The notes under the pieces: generated by a model
Database searches by the model: none
Seen by the model: only the letters and a program-made list of their open reading frames with translations
What the model was told of the DNA's origin: nothing
Shown here: positions 36,430 to 44,665 of the stretch, piece by piece
Position numbering within the stretch: position 1 is the stretch's first letter
Layout: each line of letters begins with the position of its first letter
Position numbers and translations under genes: made by a program
NCBI GenBank assembly: GCA_028383305.1
Contig: JAOEVD010000004.1
Coordinates: 62,001 to 126,000, forward strand
Direction of reading: 5' to 3'
DNA: 64,000 nucleotides
Source: Candidatus Puniceispirillum sp.
Lineage (GTDB): Bacteria; Pseudomonadota; Alphaproteobacteria; Puniceispirillales; Puniceispirillaceae

Positions 36430-37692
36430 TTATCCCAGCTTCATGTTATCGATACCGATAACCTTGTCATAAGCCCAATAAAGAACCAGAACGCCCGCCA
36501 GCAAAATACCGCCAAGCGCCGCGGCAAGCGACCAGTTCAGCGACTTCTGCATATGATAGGCAATCATATTTGAAATCAATTGACCATCCTGACCACCAAC
36601 AAGCGCTGGTGTGATGTAATACCCAATTGCCAGAATGAAAACCAGCAAACCGCCAGCACCAATCCCCGGAATTGTTTGCGGCATGTAAACCTTGATAAAG
36701 GCCATTGTCGGTGTTGCACCAAGCGAGCGTGCGGCGCGCATATATGATGGTGGAATGGTTTTCATCACTGAATAGAGCGGTAAAATCATGAATGGTAGCA
36801 AAATATGCGTCATCGCAATGATCGTACCAGTCATATTATAGATCAGCGAGAAGCGCGCATCATCTGCAGTGATGCCAACAAAAACCATCAGATCATTGAT
36901 CACTCCTTGCGATTGCAAAATGGCAATCCACGCTGTTGTTCGCACCAAAAGTGATGTCCAGAATGGCAGCAAAACCATGATCATCAGCAAGTTAGATGCG
37001 CGCAATGGTAAGGTTGCCAGCAAATAGGCAACCGGATAGCCAAGCAAAAGGCACAAGCCCATAACCGTTGCCGAAATCAGCATGGTACGCCAGAACAGCT
37101 TTACATATATTTGCCGGTTTTCATCCTGCCGGACAAAGCCTTGATCAACTGTATAGCGTCCATCAAGCGCGGTGGCGTAAAACCCCGGTGTAAGGTCCTG
37201 AGACGTGATCTTCATGGCCTGCCAGACCTCGATATTGTTCCATTTCTTGTTGGCCTTGATGACGCTTTCTTTGAAAGGTGGCTTTAACTTTTTGGCCTTG
37301 CGCGCAGTTGATGTGAACAATGATCGCGTTCCGGGAAATTCTTGGTTCACGCGCGTAGCAGCCCGGCCAATTGTCCGATCGGCACGCGCAGTTTTTAAAT
37401 CGGCAACCAACGCCTCATACATCTTTTCATTCGGCTCGGTTAGCCCATCCCACATGGTTAATCGCTCGGTCAGATTCGGCATGTGGGAAGAAAATCGGTC
37501 GTTGTAGACTCCTTGCCACATCAGCGCAAGGATCGGGATAACAAAGCTGGCCATGACAAAAGCAAACAAGGGCACCACAAGCGAAACAGCACGAACACGG
37601 CTACGGAATAAAGCCTGCGCCAGCTTTTTCTTCAGCGGTGTCCCATCAGCCGCGGTAATTGGCTCGAGAGAAGCCGTTTGACTATCTGCCAT
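36430..37692 (-). CDS. potB: Polyamine-type ABC transporter permease PotB
   Basis: This permease has 420 residues, longer than E. coli PotB because a hydrophilic segment of about 130 residues lies between the first helix (about 36-59) and the remaining ones. The EAA motif is RAARSLGATPTMAFIKVYMPQTIPG. The insertion should face the periplasm and is seen in other marine alphaproteobacterial relatives as far as I recall. A strong hairpin precedes the gene, and its ribosome binding site is weak. Confidence 0.9.
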   Translation of the reverse strand: MADSQTASLEPITAADGTPLKKKLAQALFRSRVRAVSLVVPLFAFVMASFVIPILALMWQGVYNDRFSSHMPNLTERLTMWDGLTEPNEKMYEALVADLKTARADRTIGRAATRVNQEFPGTRSLFTSTARKAKKLKPPFKESVIKANKKWNNIEVWQAMKITSQDLTPGFYATALDGRYTVDQGFVRQDENRQIYVKLFWRTMLISATVMGLCLLLGYPVAYLLATLPLRASNLLMIMVLLPFWTSLLVRTTAWIAILQSQGVINDLMVFVGITADDARFSLIYNMTGTIIAMTHILLPFMILPLYSVMKTIPPSYMRAARSLGATPTMAFIKVYMPQTIPGIGAGGLLVFILAIGYYITPALVGGQDGQLISNMIAYHMQKSLNWSLAAALGGILLAGVLVLYWAYDKVIGIDNMKLG

Positions 37693-37726
37693 AATGAAAA
37701 TAAATCTCAGTTAAAAAGTGACTAAT

Positions 37727-37763
37727 AAAAAGCGGTCACATGACAAACCCCATGTGACCGCTT
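37727..37763 (-). terminator. Strong terminator-like hairpin between potD and potB
   Basis: A perfect 13-bp stem (37730-37742 with 37751-37763) and an 8-base loop are followed on the minus strand by TTTTTATT. Because potB and potC lie downstream in the same direction, it probably acts as a partial terminator that keeps the binding protein above the permeases, or else potBC has its own promoter. Confidence 0.8.
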
Positions 37764-37775
37764 TGGTTTTTGGTT

Positions 37776-38867
37776 TTACTTTGACAACCAAGCGTTGAAA
37801 CGCTCGTTCAACTGGTCAGCATTATCCGCCCAGAATTCAAAGTCGTTCTGCAAGGCATTTTTAAAGTTTGCAGCAGCTGTAGGCATATGATCTGCCATTT
37901 TGATGCTATCATCAGAATGGAAAGTACCAATACGAGCTTCAGATGATGCACGCGCTGGGCCATAAGAGATCCATGATGCCTGCGCAGCAAGCTGCTCAGT
38001 CGCTGTTGAGAAAGCGACGAAATCAAGCGCTGCTTCTTTGTTCTTTGATCCTTTTGGAATCACCCAGAGATCAAGGTCATAAATCTGACCGTCCCACACC
38101 ATTTCAAATGACTGGCCTTCAGCATTTTTGGCATTGAACACACGGCCGTTCCAAGCAGTTGAAAACACAACTTCACCGTCAGCAAGCAGCTGTGGTGGCT
38201 GTGCGCCAGCTTCCCACCAGACCACGTCGTCTTTAATTGTATCTAATTTTGCAAAGGCCCGTGCCACACCTTCCTCTGTTCCAAGAACGTCATAAACCTC
38301 GCTGACAGGAACACCATCAGCAATCAAGGCAAATTCCATGGTCACTTTTGGTGACTTACGCATGCCGCGCTTGCCCGGAAATGCCTTGGTGTTGAAAAAA
38401 TCAGCCATTGTGGTTGGCTTGTTCCAATTACGTGTTTTGCTTGAGTCATAAGCGTATACAGATGACCAAACGATGTTTGCGACCGCACAGTCATGCAATG
38501 TACCTGGCAAAAAGTCTTCCGTTGCGGGCGTACCATCCGGCGCTGGTGGCAGGATTGAATGATCAATTGGCTCCAAAAGGCCTTCATCACATGCGCGAAT
38601 AGCGTCTGACAATTCAACGTCAACAACGTCCCATGTTACATTTCCGGACTCAACCTGAGCTTTGATCTCGGCAATACCCCCGCCATAATCTTCCGAAACA
38701 ATGGCTTTGCCAGTCTTTGCCATCCAAGGCTTATGATAGGCCTCCACCTGTGACTTTGTATATGCACCGCCCCATGACACAACTGTCAAATCAGCTGCCA
38801 TTGCTGCGCCGCTAACAAATGCTGAAGCACCTGCAATCGCAATTATTTTTTTCGTTAATCCAGACAT
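37776..38867 (-). CDS. potD: Periplasmic polyamine-type substrate-binding protein PotD
   Basis: This is the solute-binding protein of the Pot-type importer. The signal peptide is residues 1-24 (ending GAAMA). The mature part begins ADLTVVSWGGAYTKSQ, with WDVVDVE and WWEAGAQPPQLLADGEV typical of the PotD/PotF fold. ATG 38867 follows GGGAG. Ligand specificity cannot be read reliably. A putrescine- or guanidino-type amine is suggested by the operon. Confidence 0.9.
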   Translation of the reverse strand: MSGLTKKIIAIAGASAFVSGAAMAADLTVVSWGGAYTKSQVEAYHKPWMAKTGKAIVSEDYGGGIAEIKAQVESGNVTWDVVDVELSDAIRACDEGLLEPIDHSILPPAPDGTPATEDFLPGTLHDCAVANIVWSSVYAYDSSKTRNWNKPTTMADFFNTKAFPGKRGMRKSPKVTMEFALIADGVPVSEVYDVLGTEEGVARAFAKLDTIKDDVVWWEAGAQPPQLLADGEVVFSTAWNGRVFNAKNAEGQSFEMVWDGQIYDLDLWVIPKGSKNKEAALDFVAFSTATEQLAAQASWISYGPARASSEARIGTFHSDDSIKMADHMPTAAANFKNALQNDFEFWADNADQLNERFNAWLSK

Positions 38868-38930
38868 TATGTCTACTCCCTTTGGTTGTTCGTGCGTTTT
38901 AAGAGCCACACTACTCTATTTTATTAGCCA

Positions 38931-38949
38931 CTACCCGTTAACCGAGTAG
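38931..38949 (-). promoter_or_regulatory. Intergenic hairpin between potA and potD
   Basis: CTACTCG-GTTAA-CGGGTAG on the minus strand gives a 7-bp stem without a T tail. It could stabilise the potD mRNA end after processing. Function is inferred only from position. Confidence 0.35.
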
Positions 38950-38975
38950 CGAGCCATCTTTGACTTTTAGCATAG

Positions 38976-40079
38976 TCAAACTGGTTCATTAAAATCAAGC
39001 GCCCGGCAATCATCGTTCTTCCAGCCAATTTGCGACAATGCTCCAATTTCCAGACCAAGTTGACCCGAAGTGTTTGGAACTTTGACAATGAACTGATCAT
39101 CACCAGCCACACTCATCCGACAGCGGATGTGATCTCCAAGATATATTAATTCTTCGATGCGTGCATCAAGTGAACTTGTCCCAGCAGATTTTTTCGCCGT
39201 AACGATACAGCGTTCCGGACGAACAGATAAGGTTGTTCGGCTGCCAACAGCACCAACATTCACGGCAAGTGCCTTGACAACATCTCCTGCCTCCAGCTTG
39301 ACCGTTGCAATGTTTTTGCTGACCGACTGAACCGTGCCAAGCATTTGATTATTCTCACCGATGAATTGCGCCACAAACGCATTTTCCGGCTTTTCATAAA
39401 GCGTAACTGGATCAGCAAGCTGTTGAATAATGCCGTCATCAAAAACCGCAATCCGATTAGACATGGTCAAGGCTTCAGACTGGTCATGCGTTACATAGAC
39501 AACCGTTACCCCAAGATTTTCATGAATATGCTTGATTTCATATTGCATATGCTCGCGAAGCTGTTTGTCGAGCGCACCAAGCGGTTCATCCATCAAAACC
39601 AGTTCAGGATTAAACACCAATGCCCGAGCCAGCGCGATCCGCTGTTGCTGTCCACCCGACAATTGCGCCGGTTTCCGATCGATAAAGGCAAGCATCTGAA
39701 CCATGTCCAGCACTGCCCGAACTTTGTCTTCGACTTCGGCCGTTGGCATATTGCGCACTTTCAGCGGAAAAGCCAAATTTTCACCCACCGTCATATGCGG
39801 GAACAGGGCGTAATTTTGAAACACCATGCCAATGCCGCGCTTATGCGGCGGAATGTTATTGATTGGGCGGCCGCCTAGCTCAATATCACCATGCGTTGCC
39901 GTTTCAAAACCGGCAAGCATCATCAGACAGGTTGTCTTGCCTGACCCTGACGGCCCCAGCATTGTTAAAAATTCGCCAGATGCGATATCTAGGTTCAGAT
40001 TTTTAACGACAAGCGTTTCTCCGTCATAGCTCTTTTGGACCCCTTTGAAGCTGACGAATGGGTCGTTGGCTTGCACCAT
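38976..40079 (-). CDS. potA: Polyamine-type ABC transporter ATPase PotA
   Basis: This ABC ATPase energises the importer. Walker A is GPSGSGKTT (about residues 43-51), the Q-loop is VFQNYALFPHM, the signature is LSGGQQQRIALARAL, Walker B is LVLMDEPLGALD and the switch is VTHDQSEAL. A C-terminal TOBE domain follows. At 367 residues it is standard. The 195-bp AT-rich gap upstream, before the agmatinase gene, may hold a separate promoter. Confidence 0.94.
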   Translation of the reverse strand: MVQANDPFVSFKGVQKSYDGETLVVKNLNLDIASGEFLTMLGPSGSGKTTCLMMLAGFETATHGDIELGGRPINNIPPHKRGIGMVFQNYALFPHMTVGENLAFPLKVRNMPTAEVEDKVRAVLDMVQMLAFIDRKPAQLSGGQQQRIALARALVFNPELVLMDEPLGALDKQLREHMQYEIKHIHENLGVTVVYVTHDQSEALTMSNRIAVFDDGIIQQLADPVTLYEKPENAFVAQFIGENNQMLGTVQSVSKNIATVKLEAGDVVKALAVNVGAVGSRTTLSVRPERCIVTAKKSAGTSSLDARIEELIYLGDHIRCRMSVAGDDQFIVKVPNTSGQLGLEIGALSQIGWKNDDCRALDFNEPV

Positions 40080-40274
40080 TTTATCCTACCTAGTTTTTGT
40101 TTTAATCTTATTTTTTTGTTACGTTGCAATGCTATTTATTTAGCGAATATTGAGTCGGAACAGCGAAGCTAACTAAAACACCGAAGGGTATGATTTGCAA
40201 CAAGTTCTGAACATTTAGAAAATTTTTATGCCAACTTCTATTTAGCCGACTATTTTTGCGTCAATTGCACCCTG

Positions 40275-41231
40275 CTAGCGCCGGTTATGGTGGATTCTGC
40301 CAATTAGGTTTAACAAGATTTGCGCCGCTAATGTTGTCGTGCTGCCACTATGGTCATAATCAGGTGCCACCTCGACAAGATCGACCCCGATGATGGTGCC
40401 GCGCTTGGTCAAACCATCCAGAAATTCCAGGATCTCATAATAGAAAAACCCACCATGTGACGGCGTTCCCGTCCCCGGGGCAACCGATGGATCAAACCCG
40501 TCAATATCAATCGTCACATAATAGCGGCCACCAGCGGGAACCCGGTCAAGCATGCCAGCAACACCCAATTTGCGGAATTGACGAACCGACTGAATATCAG
40601 ACCCCATTTTGCGGGCATCGTCATAACCGTCCTTTGCCGTTGACGACACATTGCGGATACCAATCTGCGACAGGCCAGTCACATAGGGTTTTTCGGCAGC
40701 ACGGCGCATCGGATTGCCATGTCCGTATTTAACCCCATGCCGTTCGTCAACGAAATCGAGGTGCGCGTCAATTTGCACAAGATGAAACGGCTCTTCATCG
40801 CTAAAGGCATTGATACAGGGAATATTGACCGAATGATCGCCGCCAAGAACCACCGGCACTGCGCCAGCGGCAAGAATGGCACGAACCCCCGTTTCAATAT
40901 TGGCATGGCTTCTGGTGGTATCCGTGTGAATGATATCGGCGTCACCAATATCAACAATCCGAACCTGATCGGCCTGAAGATATGTCACATCATCTTCATG
41001 GTCATAAGCACCCGCGTGGCCGAACGAAAACAGCGTTGACGCTTCGCGGATACCGCGGGGACCAAATCTTGCACCAGCCCGAAATTGGGTGCCAAAATCA
41101 AACGGCGCGCCAAGAATGGCAAAATCAGCATCAATTGACGACCAATCAGGTTGATAGGGATATTTGCCAAAACTACATAATCCGACAAAGGGCAAATTCA
41201 AACGCCCTGTTTCATACCCATGTACCGACAT
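40275..41231 (-). CDS. speB: Agmatinase/guanidino-acid ureohydrolase family protein
   Basis: It hydrolyses a guanidino group to urea and an amine. The binuclear Mn site is complete: GGDHS, DAHLD and DIDGFDP. From ATG 41231 it has 318 residues. The TTG five codons earlier is unlikely. Agmatine to putrescine fits the adjacent Pot transporter and putrescine-type aminotransferase. Guanidinobutyrate or guanidinopropionate are real alternatives in this family. It is the first gene of the minus-strand series and is divergent from dpaL. Confidence 0.87.
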   Translation of the reverse strand: MSVHGYETGRLNLPFVGLCSFGKYPYQPDWSSIDADFAILGAPFDFGTQFRAGARFGPRGIREASTLFSFGHAGAYDHEDDVTYLQADQVRIVDIGDADIIHTDTTRSHANIETGVRAILAAGAVPVVLGGDHSVNIPCINAFSDEEPFHLVQIDAHLDFVDERHGVKYGHGNPMRRAAEKPYVTGLSQIGIRNVSSTAKDGYDDARKMGSDIQSVRQFRKLGVAGMLDRVPAGGRYYVTIDIDGFDPSVAPGTGTPSHGGFFYYEILEFLDGLTKRGTIIGVDLVEVAPDYDHSGSTTTLAAQILLNLIGRIHHNRR

Positions 41232-41346
41232 ATCAAATCCCCCCAATGCCTGCGAGCCGCAAAAACCAGATCGCTAAACGCTAATCCAAGCCGGTAAATT
41301 CTGCAAGCTACCAGATCATTTTGCCCTTTACGGAAAGCACCACTTT

Positions 41347-41378
41347 AGCGCAAGGTTGAGGCGGTAAGGCATTGCGCT
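41347..41378. promoter_or_regulatory. Inverted repeat in the agmatinase-dpaL divergent region
   Basis: AGCGCAA (41347-41353) and TTGCGCT (41372-41378) are exact inverted 7-mers 18 bp apart, centred about 70 bp before dpaL. It could be a shared operator of the two divergent operons. No adjacent regulator gene is present. Confidence 0.3.
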
Positions 41379-41431
41379 TCACGATTGGTTACGCTGGCCT
41401 GAAATGAGACAAAAGATTTGGAGTAAAACGC

Positions 41432-42601
41432 ATGCCGCTTGACCAACAGATATTTGCCAAATGCAAGATCGTAAAGGCCGTCGCCAATCGTGGGCATCAA
41501 CCATCTGCCTTTCCCGAATTTGATGATAATTTGAACAGCCTCAATATGGACAAGGCCTATGCCGCCATTTCGGCATGGCCGCATTATCACCCGACCCCAC
41601 TGATCACGCTTGATAAGCTTGCCGATTTCTGCGGCGTTGCTGCGGTCTATTATAAAGATGAATCACAACGTCTTGACCTGAAATCATTCAAAGCCCTTGG
41701 CGGTGCCTATGCTGTGGCCAACCTGGTTGCCGGTAAAAAAGCCGAAGGTATTGATCCGGCCAGCATTACCGTAACAACCGCAACCGATGGCAATCATGGT
41801 CGTTCGGTTGCATGGGGCGCACAGCAGGCTGGCTGCCACGCCGAAATCTATATTCACGAACATGTCAGTCATGAACGCGCTGATGCCATGGCGGCTTTTG
41901 GTGCTGAGATCAACCGGATTACCGGCAATTATGAAGCCTCGCTTGCCGCCTGCAAAGATGATGCGGCGGCGCATGGATGGCATATTGTATCTGACACATC
42001 ATGGGCTGGTTACCGCGAAATGCCGCTTGATATCATGGCGGGCTATAGCGTGATGGGGCGTGAGGCCATCGCACAAATGCAAGGCGCAGGCCCAAGCCAT
42101 TGCTTCCTGCCAATCGGGGTTGGCGGCATGGCCGCTGGCATCGTTGCACCAATTTGGCAGCATATGGGCGCCAATCTTGGCAAGATGATTGGCGTTGAAT
42201 CCTATATGTCGGCCTGTTTTCTGGAAAGCATCGAAGCCCAAACACCAAGCCTTGTTGATATTAGCGAAGAAACGCTGATGGCAGGTTTGTCATGTGGCGA
42301 AATTTCCGATCTTGCTTGGCAGATTTTGCAGCCAAGTCTGGATCACTGCCTGTCCATCACCGATGACGCCATTGCGCCACTGATGGCAGGGTTTGCCGAT
42401 GGCGTCTTTGGCGGCGGCACAATTGAGGCTGGCGAATGTTCAACCGCCGGTCTTACCGCCTTGGTGGCGGCCAAAAAAGATCCAGCGCTTTGGCAAAAGC
42501 TTGGCTTTGGCCCCACTTCGGTCGTGCTGTTGATCGGTACGGAAGGCGCAACCGATCCCGGGCTTTATGACCGGCTTGTAACCGAAGGACGGCAGAAATG
42601 A
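41432..42601 (+). CDS. dpaL: Diaminopropionate ammonia-lyase
   Basis: This fold-type II PLP enzyme cleaves 2,3-diaminopropionate to pyruvate and two ammonia. It resembles E. coli YgeX: YHPTPLITLD, the PLP lysine in LKSFKALGGAYA, TTATDGNHGRSVAWGAQQ, the phosphate-binding GVGGMAAG and MAGLSCGE. It is 389 residues long. GGAG is eight bases before ATG 41432. The stop overlaps the next gene (ATGA). Its presence with an M24 hydrolase suggests the diamino acid is released from a larger compound first. Confidence 0.88.
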   Translation: MPLDQQIFAKCKIVKAVANRGHQPSAFPEFDDNLNSLNMDKAYAAISAWPHYHPTPLITLDKLADFCGVAAVYYKDESQRLDLKSFKALGGAYAVANLVAGKKAEGIDPASITVTTATDGNHGRSVAWGAQQAGCHAEIYIHEHVSHERADAMAAFGAEINRITGNYEASLAACKDDAAAHGWHIVSDTSWAGYREMPLDIMAGYSVMGREAIAQMQGAGPSHCFLPIGVGGMAAGIVAPIWQHMGANLGKMIGVESYMSACFLESIEAQTPSLVDISEETLMAGLSCGEISDLAWQILQPSLDHCLSITDDAIAPLMAGFADGVFGGGTIEAGECSTAGLTALVAAKKDPALWQKLGFGPTSVVLLIGTEGATDPGLYDRLVTEGRQK

Positions 42602-43818
42602 CAGCGCCGCAACGCGGCTTTGAGATTGTCGAATTCGCCAGCCGCTGCACCAAAGCGCAACTGGCAATGGCAGCTGGTGATATTGGCGCACTGTTATTAA
42701 CAAGCGAAGCCGATATCCGGTATTTTACTGGCTTTATGACCCAATTCTGGCAAAGCCCAACACGCCCTTGGTTCGTCTTAATTCCGGCAAGTGGCAAGCC
42801 AGTCGCCATCATCCCGTCAATTGGCGTGCCGCTGATGCGCGATTGCTATATTGGCGATTTGCAATCATGGCCCTCACCTGCTGCCGATGATGACGGCATT
42901 TCCCTTCTGATAAGCGTGATCCGCAATCATCTTGGCGCGTCAGGCCGGCTTGGCATGATGATGGGACGCGAAACCGCCATTCGCATGCCGTTTAATGACC
43001 TTCGCGCCCTGCAGGGCGATTTGAACGGTATTGCTTTTTGCGATATGACCAATGCGATCCAGCATATCCGCATGGTTAAATCACCTGCTGAACAGGCCAA
43101 ATTAACGTATATCTGCCAACTCGTTTCGGGCGTTTTTGCCGATGTGCCACAATGGGTAAAAGCTGGCATGCCGCTTGATGATTTGTTTCGCCAGTTCAAA
43201 ATAAAGGCGCTTATAGCCGGTGTTGATGATGTCAGCTATCTTGTTGGCAGCGCAGGCCCAGACGGTTATCAAGACATTATTGCCCCACCAACCAGCCGCC
43301 CGCTTGCAGCGGGTGATGTATTCATGCTGGACACCGGATCCGTTTGGGATGGCTATTTCAGTGACTTTGACCGCAATTTTGCCATACATCATGCCAGTGA
43401 TGAAGCGCATGAAACGCATCACCGGCTTTACGATGCAACACAAGCGGCGATTGATATTCTGCGGCCAGGGGTTACGGCGGCTGATCTATTTTTTGCAATG
43501 GATGCCATATTGCGCCCCGATCACCAAGGCATCAGCCGGCGTGACCCAAGCCAGCAGATTAGCACCGTAAAAACGGGTGATGATGGCGTTGGCCGCTATG
43601 GGCATGGGCTTGGCACACAATTGACCGAACCGCCATCGCATACCAATTGGAATCAAACCGTAATCACCGCAGGCATGACGCTAACGCTTGAACCATCGCT
43701 TGGCTATGGCAATGGTCTAACGATGGTCGCCGAAGAAAACCTGCTCGTTCTTGAAGATCGGGTTATGTTATTATCAATCCGCGCCCCACGCGACCTGCCG
43801 GTCATTCCTGCTGGGTGA
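42598..43818 (+). CDS. M24 metallopeptidase-family hydrolase (creatinase/prolidase/ectoine-hydrolase type)
   Basis: This 406-residue pita-bread protein has an N-terminal creatinase-like domain (1-155) and a catalytic domain. The five metal ligands are present: Asp245 (LDTGS), Asp256 (FSDFD), His336 (GRYGHG), Glu365 (LEPS) and Glu380 (AEEN). Members split Xaa-Pro bonds, creatine or the ectoine ring. Coupling to dpaL by a 4-base overlap and an EutA-like gene downstream recalls ectoine utilisation operons. The substrate is probably a small amide or cyclic amidine related to a diamino acid. Confidence 0.85.
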   Translation: MTAPQRGFEIVEFASRCTKAQLAMAAGDIGALLLTSEADIRYFTGFMTQFWQSPTRPWFVLIPASGKPVAIIPSIGVPLMRDCYIGDLQSWPSPAADDDGISLLISVIRNHLGASGRLGMMMGRETAIRMPFNDLRALQGDLNGIAFCDMTNAIQHIRMVKSPAEQAKLTYICQLVSGVFADVPQWVKAGMPLDDLFRQFKIKALIAGVDDVSYLVGSAGPDGYQDIIAPPTSRPLAAGDVFMLDTGSVWDGYFSDFDRNFAIHHASDEAHETHHRLYDATQAAIDILRPGVTAADLFFAMDAILRPDHQGISRRDPSQQISTVKTGDDGVGRYGHGLGTQLTEPPSHTNWNQTVITAGMTLTLEPSLGYGNGLTMVAEENLLVLEDRVMLLSIRAPRDLPVIPAG

Positions 43819-43837
43819 GGCCAAAGGAGGAAATGTC

Positions 43838-44665
43838 ATGACTGCGACTGTCACCACATTTAACGATCGTACACCGCCCGAATTTACGCATGTTCGATTT
43901 CGCGTTGCCCGCGCTGCCGAAACCGCCGTCCAGATGGGGCTGGTCACGCTTGAAACCGATCTGACGATTGAAACCGAATTACGTCATTTCATTGGCGATG
44001 CTACCGGCACTGATGTCGGCAATGGACAGCCCCCCAGCATTCTTCATTGCCGCATTGCCTGCGATGATCAGGTGACTGTCAAAAATCTTACCGCGATGAA
44101 AGAACGTTTTGACGATGCGCTTGCGCTTTTTCCGCCAGGTTATCATTTCGACGTTATTGGCTATGGCTGTACATCGGCATCATTATTGATTGGCGAGGAC
44201 ACGGTTCAGGCCATTGTCAAATCGCTTGTCAATGTCGATCATGTCACCACTCCCTTGACCGGCGCACGGCGAGCGCTAAAGGCAGTTGGCGCCAGAAACA
44301 TTGGCTATCTCGCGCCTTATATCTCTGAAATATCGGAAAAAATGTGTTTTCTTCTTAAAGATGATGGATTTGAGATTGGCGCTGCCGCCACCTTTGGCGA
44401 AGGGCGTGATTCGATTGTTGGCTGTATTCACCCACAATCAATATTAGATGCCATTGACGCAATCATCAGCAGCGCGACCATACCGCTTGACGCTATTTTC
44501 ATTTCCTGTACGTCGCTGAAATGCGCACCCATTATCGCCATTGCCGAAGCGCAATATGGCATCCCGGTCATATCAAGTAATTCGGCAATTGCATGGGATA
44601 TGGCACGGCTTGCCCGCTTGGCCATGCCTGCAAACGAAAAAAGCTTGTTATTTCAGCAGGATTGA
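43838..44665 (+). CDS. Asp/Glu racemase-superfamily protein (EutA/maleate isomerase-like)
   Basis: The two-cysteine active site of this superfamily is visible: Cys111 in GYGCTSAS and Cys224 in FISCTSLKC. Relatives include maleate isomerase, arylmalonate decarboxylase and EutA of ectoine catabolism. AAAGGAGG lies 7 nt before ATG 43838, the best ribosome binding site in this region, and gives 275 residues. It closes the operon dpaL-M24-EutA-like and overlaps the convergent dehydrogenase gene by 18 bp. Confidence 0.82.
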   Translation: MTATVTTFNDRTPPEFTHVRFRVARAAETAVQMGLVTLETDLTIETELRHFIGDATGTDVGNGQPPSILHCRIACDDQVTVKNLTAMKERFDDALALFPPGYHFDVIGYGCTSASLLIGEDTVQAIVKSLVNVDHVTTPLTGARRALKAVGARNIGYLAPYISEISEKMCFLLKDDGFEIGAAATFGEGRDSIVGCIHPQSILDAIDAIISSATIPLDAIFISCTSLKCAPIIAIAEAQYGIPVISSNSAIAWDMARLARLAMPANEKSLLFQQD

